Assembly (NCBI GenBank): GCA_028554795.2
Contig: CM068824.1
Span: forward strand, 163,488,130-163,552,129
Reading direction: 5' to 3'
Length of the DNA: 64,000 nt
Source: Sinohyriopsis cumingii
Lineage: Eukaryota; Mollusca; Bivalvia; Unionida; Unionidae
Part shown: in pieces, positions 57,601 through 64,000 of the stretch
How positions within the stretch are numbered: position 1 is the stretch's first letter
How the letters are laid out: each line of letters starts with the position of its first letter
Program-made: the position numbers and the translations under genes
Notes under the pieces: model-generated
What the model saw: only the letters and a program-made list of their open reading frames with translations
Database searches by the model: none
What the model was told of the DNA's origin: nothing

Positions 57601-57794
57601 AATTGTTAATTATATCCTAACTCAATAGCTTTAAATTTGTTTTTAATACAATTTTCAAATGAACATTGAGTTTCTTTAAAAATTCCTTTTCTTCTTTTTC
57701 CATTTTCTTTTTTCTATAAGAAGAATGTTCAAATGTGAGAGCACAGATTTCTAATAAATTAATTTAAATAAATAATTGGTCATCCTTATTAGTA

Positions 57795-57832
57795 GTAGTA
57801 GTGGTAGTAGTAGTAGTAATCGTAGTATACAG
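57795..57832. repeat. (GTA)n microsatellite
   Basis: About eleven gta/gtg trinucleotides with one interruption. Confidence 0.85.
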
Positions 57833-58229
57833 TAAATTTATTTCCTCTAATATTTTCTTTACCTTTTCTGCATCTATTTTGTCTTTTAATAACGAATTAT
57901 TACAATTCCAGAAACTTGGTCCCTTTTTAATTGTGCAAATTGAAATGTCAGTATCATCGGGATATGGTCATGCTTATAGCTGGGAGATATGTTTTGTATT
58001 CCTAATATAAATAAAACCTAAACTTTCTTAATTTATCAACAAAGAAATCTAAACGTGCAATTTTATAAGGGATTTTTCTGAATCCAAGGACATGTATAAC
58101 TTTTAATCTCAGGATGATAAACTCTCCCCGGATGGCAGAAACGCTTTTTTATCCGGATCCAACACTCCGTCCTATGCTTTCGGGTTATTGTTGTTCTGTT
58201 GTTCTTTAGATCGATATCACAATCTTGAA

Positions 58230-59666
58230 CAAAGTTCCAGTCTGCATAGACGTTAGTGGTAGTATAACGGACTCAACAACAAGTTCCAGTCTGCATAGAC
58301 GTTAGTGATAGTATAACGGGCTCAACAACAAAGTTCCAGTCTGCATAGACGTTAGTGGTAGTATAACGGACTCAACAACAAAATTCCAGTCTGCATAGAC
58401 GTTAGTGGTAGTATAACGGACTCAACAACATAGATGTTAGTGGCAGTATAACGGACTCAACAACAAAGTTCCAGTCTGCATAGACGTTAGTGGTAGTATA
58501 ACGGACTCAACAACAAAGTTCCAGTCTGCATAGACGTTAGTGGTAGTATAACGGACTCAACAACAAAGTTCCAGTCTGCATAGACGTTAGTGGTAGTATA
58601 ACGGACTCAACAACAAAGTTCCAGTCTGCATAGACGTTAGTGGTAGTATAACGGACTCAACAACAAAGTTCCAGTCTGCATAGACGTTAGTGGTAGTATA
58701 ACGGACTCAACAACAAAGTTCCAGTCTGCATAGACGTTAGTGGTAGTATAACGGACTCAACAACAAAGTTCCAGTCTGCATAGACGTTAGTGGTAGTATA
58801 ACGGACTCAACAACAAAGTTCCAGTCTGCATAGACGTTAGTGGTAGTATAACGGACTCAACAACAAAGTTCCAGTCTGCATAGACGTTAGTGGTAGTATA
58901 ACGGACTCAACAACAAAGTTCCAGTCTGCATAGACGTTAGTGGTAGTATAACGGACTCAACAACAAAGTTCCAGTCTGCATAGACGTTAGTGGTAGTATA
59001 ACGGACTCAACAACAAAGTTCCAGTCTGCATAGACGTTAGTGGTAGCATAACGGACTCAACAACAAAATTCCAGTCTGCATAGACGTTAGTGGTAGCATA
59101 ACGGACTCAACAACAAAATTCCAGTCTGCATAGACGTTAGTGGTAGCATAACGGACTCAACAACAAAATTCCAGTCTGCATAGACGTTAGTGGTAGCATA
59201 ACGGACTCAGCAACAAAGTTCCAGTCTGCATAGACGTTAGTGGTAGCATAACGGACTCAGCAACAAAGTTCCAGTCTGCATAGACGTTAGTGGTAGCATG
59301 ACGGACTCAGCAACAAAGTTCCAGTCTGCATAGACGTTAGTGGTAGCATGACGGACTCAACAACAAAGTTCCAGTCTGCATAGACGTTAGTGGTAGCATG
59401 ACGGACTCAACAACAAAGTTCCAGTCTGCATAGACGTTAGTGGTAGCATGACGGACTCAACAACAAAGTTCCAGTCTGCATAGACGTTAGTGGTAGCATA
59501 ACGGACTCAACAACAAAGTTCCAGTCTGCATAGACGTTAGTGGTAGCATAACGGACTCAACAACAAAGTTCCAGTCTGCATAGACGTTAGTGGTAGTATA
59601 ACGGACTCAACAACAAAGTTCCAGTCTGCATAGACGTTAGTGGTAGTATAACGGACTCAACAACAT
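58230..59666. repeat. 50-bp minisatellite, about 29 copies
   Basis: The unit gttccagtctgcatagacgt, tagtggtagtataacggact, caacaacaaa is exactly 50 bp. One copy near 58430 is shortened. The base pair of variants gtata, gcata and gcatg is grouped: gtata in the first half, gcata from about 59045, gcatg at about 59295-59450, then gcata and gtata again at the end. Confidence 0.95.
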
Positions 59667-60262
59667 CAAAACATAGTGAATAATGTTCATTTGGGCAAAA
59701 CATATTGAAAAGCGTTGTTTGTTGATTGTCAGCGTCCATGTCAAGAACAAAGCGTTTCGAAACGTTAAAACCTATATTATTTGTGAAGAGTATCGCCACG
59801 CTACGAGATCTACTTGTACCAGAACTAAAATTATATATCCCCACTCTGTTTCAATATATGGATTGATTGTTTTTGAAATGACTATATTGTAAACAATATA
59901 TTTTCTTACAAATTCAATAACATGTTTTTTTTAATTTGTTTTTTGTTGGCTAAATCCTAGTCCCCCTGTATTTAAAGACAAAACCAAACCATTTTCAAAT
60001 AATATTAACAATAATAGTACAGTTCCCACCACTATACGCATGCAACATAAACTGCAAATATGGCGATGAAGAGTGACATGCTGTGATGGATCACGTGAAT
60101 GACCTGGCATGATAAAGATCCATTATGTATAAACAGAAGTAAGATAGAATTTACGCATTAGGCATAGAGATAAAAATAGAAAGCGAACAAACCAAAAAAT
60201 ATAGTCAAGTCCAACGTTTTGGAAAGTGAAGCACGGGGACTTTGTTTTTGTAAATAAATCTA

Positions 60263-60512
60263 TTGATTTGCATTAAACCATCGAAGCAATAACTGCAATC
60301 CATTATTAATATTTGTTTACATAAACCATCTAAGAAATAACTGCCATCCATGATTAATATTTGTTTACATAAACCATCTAAACAATAACTGCCATCCATT
60401 AGTAATATTTTTAACATAAACTATCTCAGCAATAACTGCCATCCATTAGTAATATTTTTTACATAAACTATCTCAGCAATAAATGCCATCCATTAGTAAT
60501 ATTTTTAACATG
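60263..60512. repeat. 47-50 bp tandem repeat, about 5 copies
   Basis: The unit is like ataaaccatctaagcaataa, ctgccatccattagtaatat, tttttac with small length changes. Confidence 0.85.
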
Positions 60513-60769
60513 AATTTAATCTGCTCATGAGAATCATGTTAATACATCAACACATATCCACTGTAAATGTATTTTGTTTAGTTTACTTATCTCACCTATG
60601 CCCTATTGACTTCAATAAATATGTTATGTATATTTAATTATATTATGTACTTGACTTTTGTCATGTAGTGATTGAGGGTTATGAATAGTGTTAATGACTA
60701 CCTGACTTATGTCATGCTTTTTCAAGTAGTAAACAAGCTGTTTACTAAAATTTGAGTTCGAAGGTTTTT

Positions 60770-60957
60770 AATATGAAATGATTAGTTTTACAGAACATTC
60801 TACTGGACTTGTGATGGGACATTTAGGATTATTTTTTAAATTAATTCATAATACTGTAAGTGTGTCTCTTGACTTGGAGAAATACATTATTTGTTGATTT
60901 TACTAAACTTTTTGGTTTCGCTTCTTTTTGTTACCTAGTTTAAGACCTAGAGCCTTA
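60770..60957 (+). repeat. Dispersed repeat, copy 4 (3' part)
   Basis: Ends ttttactaaactttttggtt, pyrimidine run, tagtttaagacct, like copies 1 and 2. Confidence 0.4.
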
Positions 60958-61234
60958 ACAATTAACAATTAATTTATAAGGTTCAAATTTAATTAGCATA
61001 CTAGCGATAGCGCATACAGCGACAACAAAGATTATTGTAGATTATGTTCATGTATATAGTTAATCTGTCAAAATATGCTTTTTTTTCTTTACACATTAGC
61101 CATATTCACAAACTGATTTGATTACGATCTGCATACGTCTTTCCTTAAAATGAAAATTCCAAAGCTTCTTAAAATAAGCAACATGTTTCTCAAAATAAGC
61201 ATTTATGATAATTAAAATACATTTGTGAATGTGT

Positions 61235-61568
61235 CCTTTTACAGATACATTGTGTGTTTGTATCCTTTACAGATACATTGTGTAATGTATCCTTTAGAGA
61301 TACATTGTGTATGTATCTTTTACATATATATTATGTGTTTATCCTTTTTAGCATATTTACATATGTATTAAATATAAATGTACATGTAATTTAGCATATT
61401 TACATATGTATTAAATACAAATGTACATGTAATTTAGCATATTTACATATGCATTAAATATAAATGTATATGTAATTTAGCATATTTACATATGTATTAA
61501 ATATAAATGTACATGTAATTTAGCATATTTACATATGTATTAAATATAAATGTACATGTAATTTAGCA
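61235..61568. repeat. Two adjacent tandem repeats (about 29 bp x 3-4, and 43 bp x 5)
   Basis: The first (61235-61325) repeats tcctttacagatacattgtg with short AT spacers. The second (61340-61568) repeats atttagcatatttacatatg, tattaaatataaatgtacat, gta. Confidence 0.85.
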
Positions 61569-61634
61569 TCTTTTGAAGATAACTTCAGTGACTTCTTTGC
61601 CTCATAATGGCTAAATCCGTTGCAGTGATTACTC

Positions 61635-61905
61635 TACTAACGAGTGGCGTCACTGGGGAGTGGGGTGGGGTGGGGTGCGGACCGCACCGAGTGACTCCAA
61701 CACAGGGGGTGACACCAAAATGACTGTCTATAAAATTTTTGAATTTTTGTGCAGGAAGAAGGTCAATGTGGGTGACACCATGAGTTACCGCACATAACCG
61801 TCTATACAATTGTTACATTTTTGTGCAGGAAGGATGTCCTTGGGGGTGACACCATGAGCTACTGAACCTGGTGACACCAACCCTAGTGACGCCACTGCTA
61901 CTAAC
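61635..61905. mobile_element. hAT-type MITE, 255 bp, with perfect 8-bp target duplication
   Basis: The element 61643-61897 is flanked on both sides by ctactaac (61635-61642 and 61898-61905). It begins gagtggcgtcactggg and ends ccctagtgacgccactg, inverse to each other apart from two bases. The end sequence cagtggcgtcactaggg and the 8-bp duplication are typical of the hAT superfamily. The interior has two diverged copies of a segment like tttttgtgcaggaagaaggt and four gtgacacc words, and no open frame. Confidence 0.85.
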
Positions 61906-62351
61906 ACCTTGCAATTATATACCATGTACTTTTCTACGGAGATTATTTTTCCCACTTTCTCCATGAATTCCAAAATTGTTTTGGTAATTTCCTCTCTTAA
62001 AAGGGTCTCTGATCCCTTCAACATTTACCTTTTCCAAATACCTTCAATCTGGTCATAGGCATGATGAATCTGCAAATTTTCGGTCTATCTGATTTTTATC
62101 AAATCAACCCAGTTGGTGTGCTATACTAATATCTTGTGAACCAATAATGAAGATGTTTTTATTTCTACAAAATATATAACCTTCTTTATACTAATGTGTG
62201 TCGAATAAGGATGAAATCCCTCAACAGACTCCAGTTTATAATCCATATACAGCTTTCTGTGTTGACTGTATTACATGCGTATGCATATATGAGACACCTC
62301 CGAATGACCATTTATTCGTTTAAACTTATTATCAAGTGGGTAGATGGTGTT

Positions 62352-63184
62352 TTCGTACCGATGTTATTTCGTACTCGCCGGAGATCAAAGGTTTTGTACC
62401 CAAAGTTAGTTGGTTTCGTACTTGAAGGACAGTGGCTTCGTACACGTGAACTGGAGGTTTATTATCCGGTTGTTGCCCGGAATAATGTAATAATCACACG
62501 GCTAATAGAAGTGTTTTAAAATTACGCTGGATCAAAAAAGAACGTGTGTGTCAGGAATAAAAACTAATTATGTGAAACAAAAAATGAGGAACAACTGCGC
62601 AAAACTGTCACGAAACGAGTCCAAGCTTGATCCAAATGTCCGAAACTTACAGGATGTTTTCAGATTTATAAATTATATATGAAAATATAAATTTAAACAC
62701 TTATTTAAATCTGAGTGAAAATACAAGATTTAAGATAAATCGGCAAAAATTAAAATACTTAAGTTAAATTGGGGGAAAATACATGTCATCGGACACGGAG
62801 AATGTTTTCTTTCGGATAGATGAATATTGCTTGTTTTGGTTTGGGTTTTTTGTTTCTTAGTTATAATGACATTTTTTCTAAAGGGATTTCATTCTTATAG
62901 ACCGTAATCGTTCCATCTTGAATGGATGGGCGATATAAACGTCATAATTGTCTTCTATCACGACGATATCAACATGTCAAAGTTAAGTGGTTTAATCCAA
63001 GGTAATTTATGTCGGCTTTTCATATCTGCAACCTAAAGAAATAAGCAAACTATAAAATAAATAATAAATTAATATAGTTTGTCACGTGTTCTTCAACTGG
63101 CGTTTATGAAACCTCTTCGCTTCAGGTACGAAACCACTCGCGTGGGTTCGAAACCTCTCGGGCACGATACCTGTTGGGTACGAA
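62352..63184. mobile_element. MITE-like inverted repeat built from ttcgtac motifs
   Basis: The left arm (62352-62447) has ttcgtacc, tttcgtactcg, ggttttgtaccc, ggtttcgtacttga and cttcgtacacg at intervals of 15-27 bp. The right arm (63100-63184) carries the reverse complement series: gaaacctcttcgc, ggtacgaaacc, gttcgaaacctctcg, gcacgatacc and gggtacgaa. The arms align over about 90 bp with roughly 60-65 percent identity by eye. The spacer is about 650 bp and AT-rich. No target duplication was found, so the exact ends are uncertain. Confidence 0.5.
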
Positions 63185-63691
63185 TAAACAAGAAAACGAC
63201 CAGTTGCACCTGCAGCAGTTTCATAGGACAAGCAAAGCCAAGAGGAAAAATTGTTATATAATACAGTTTTAGTATGATACGATGAATATTTGCTACATCG
63301 AACAGCATTTAGCTGTGAACTGGCTTACACTTGATATTTTAGAACGTTCTTGAAGTATCACTAAAACGTGTGTTATCAGCCCTGCAACTAAACATCGACC
63401 GGAAATATTGATATCTTATATATGGCGTTTAAAATTTCTGTAAAACCTTTGCTTATATATGAATAACAGAGGTCTTTTGATCACATCAATAGTTATAAAA
63501 GTAGCAATTAATTAAGTAATTAAAACCGACGGTAAAAGGTAATTTAATTGAAGGAAACTTCAGTACAATAAAGTCAAACTTCATATATTTTCACTGTGTT
63601 AAATACATCGATTTCCACGAATATTTATAGAATCATTGATATAATCACGAATGACCACTCTAAACTCATCTTGGTTTATTTTTCCTTTCAG

Positions 63692-63792
63692 TGGACGTGC
63701 GCCGTGAGGTGAGGGAAAAACGAGAAAAGGAACTGCAAACGTTAGCGTTAAGTGCATTCGGACCAACGGTTAACATGAATGCATTTAAATAA
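63692..63792 (+). CDS. stum: SPEC3/Stum-family membrane protein, last coding exon
   Basis: Completes codon 268 and adds residues 269-300 with the stop TAA at 63790-63792. It reads DVRREVREKREKELQTLALS, then AFGPTVNMNAFK. The acceptor atttttcctttcag is strong and the phase (1) fits the donor at 46659 exactly, giving Val268 across the junction. The tail is charged and probably cytoplasmic. No other phase-compatible exon with a stop was found between exon 2 and here. Identification rests on splice signals, phase and a plausible tail, since the C-terminus is less conserved in the family. Confidence 0.8.
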
Positions 63793-64000
63793 TAGTTTTT
63801 TAATGTATGAAATATCAGACATTTTCTTTGATCTTCCATGTTTTGCGAAGAGGCTGCAAAGTTGTACAATGGTTAAAATGTGAAAAGAATAAACTAGCAT
63901 CGCCTAGACTGTGATATGAAGTTCTTCAATGTTCTGGAATTCCATCTAATTCAAACGGCATTTGAGCGGAAGTAAGTTGGACGAACTTGAATAGTTGAGG
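63793..64000 (+). other. stum: 3' untranslated region and downstream sequence
   Basis: AT-rich, with the polyadenylation signal about 96 bases after the stop. Nothing else is recognised up to the window edge. Confidence 0.5.
63888..63893 (+). terminator. stum: AATAAA polyadenylation signal
   Basis: A canonical hexamer at a normal distance after the stop codon. A longer 3' UTR using a later site outside the window cannot be excluded. Confidence 0.55.

Larger units (their letters stand above)
46659..63691 (+). other. stum: Intron 2 of the stum-like gene (17.0 kb, phase 1)
   Basis: Donor gtatac at 46659 and acceptor atttttcctttcag ending at 63691. Repeats and the LINE are listed separately. 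The stretches 46659-47489, 47696-49059, 49481-49864, 50141-52751, 57601-58229, 59667-60262, 60513-60769, 61906-62351 and 63185-63691 contain no gene I can support. Both-strand frames at 50216-50622 and the + frame at 51015-51314 are unlike known proteins. Confidence 0.8.

Noticed and set aside
58230-59666. CRISPR-like array or clustered small RNA genes
   Set aside because: Units are directly adjacent with no unique spacers, and the surroundings are eukaryotic intron. The ttagtggtagtataacgg word only faintly recalls a tRNA box A and has no box B.
61785-62024. Minus-strand frame starting MLKGSETLLREEITKTILEF
   Set aside because: Its upstream third looks coding-like, but the frame runs into the hAT MITE and no family was recognised. 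Too little to call a gene.

Overview
This window is animal genomic DNA, AT-rich and dominated by introns and repeats. It is most likely from a mollusc or another lophotrochozoan. The reasons are tRNA-derived SINEs with (CAA)n tails, Penelope-like, DIRS-like and L1/Tx1-like retroelement debris, many 28-50 bp minisatellites, long (TA)n and (CT)n tracts, and a spliced gene with multi-kilobase introns. Nothing looks bacterial.

The one host gene that can be assembled with confidence is a SPEC3/Stum-family membrane protein gene on the + strand. Coding exon 1 is 24396-25005, exon 2 is 46467-46658 and exon 3 is 63692-63792. All junctions have GT/AG borders and both introns are phase 1. The exons give a 300-residue protein with a disordered N-terminal half, two hydrophobic segments and a charged C-terminal tail. 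A splice acceptor at 24350 puts one or more noncoding 5' exons further upstream, and an AATAAA signal at 63888 closes the transcript. Introns 1 (21.5 kb) and 2 (17.0 kb) fill the right-hand 60 percent of the window.

Upstream of the gene (1-24.3 kb) lie a 44-bp minisatellite, a tRNA-derived SINE, and a fossil DIRS-like element of about 6.5 kb (5972-12467). That element still shows inverted terminal repeats and an internal complementary region, and it appears to sit inside one unit of an older tandem repeat. Further right are LINE fragments, a 47-bp minisatellite, an LTR-like fossil, an unrecognised candidate exon at 18.8-19.0 kb, an unrecognised minus-strand coding remnant at 20.1-20.6 kb, and two copies of a 285-bp element in opposite orientation.

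Intron 1 holds three copies of one SINE family, a second SINE, an LTR-like fossil, Penelope-like remains with related 1-kb blocks on both sides, and six minisatellites or tandem blocks. Intron 2 holds an RT-deleted LINE with long open frames (52.75-56.34 kb) beside an RT fragment of a similar element, a 29-copy 50-bp array, a 255-bp hAT-type MITE with a perfect 8-bp target duplication, and a MITE-like inverted repeat.

The most interesting points are a decayed triplication of the exon 1 splice-donor region, which offers an in-frame alternative donor; exon 2 as a frame-neutral cassette carrying the second membrane segment; the RT-less LINE; and the DIRS fossil with its expanded 37-bp minisatellite.
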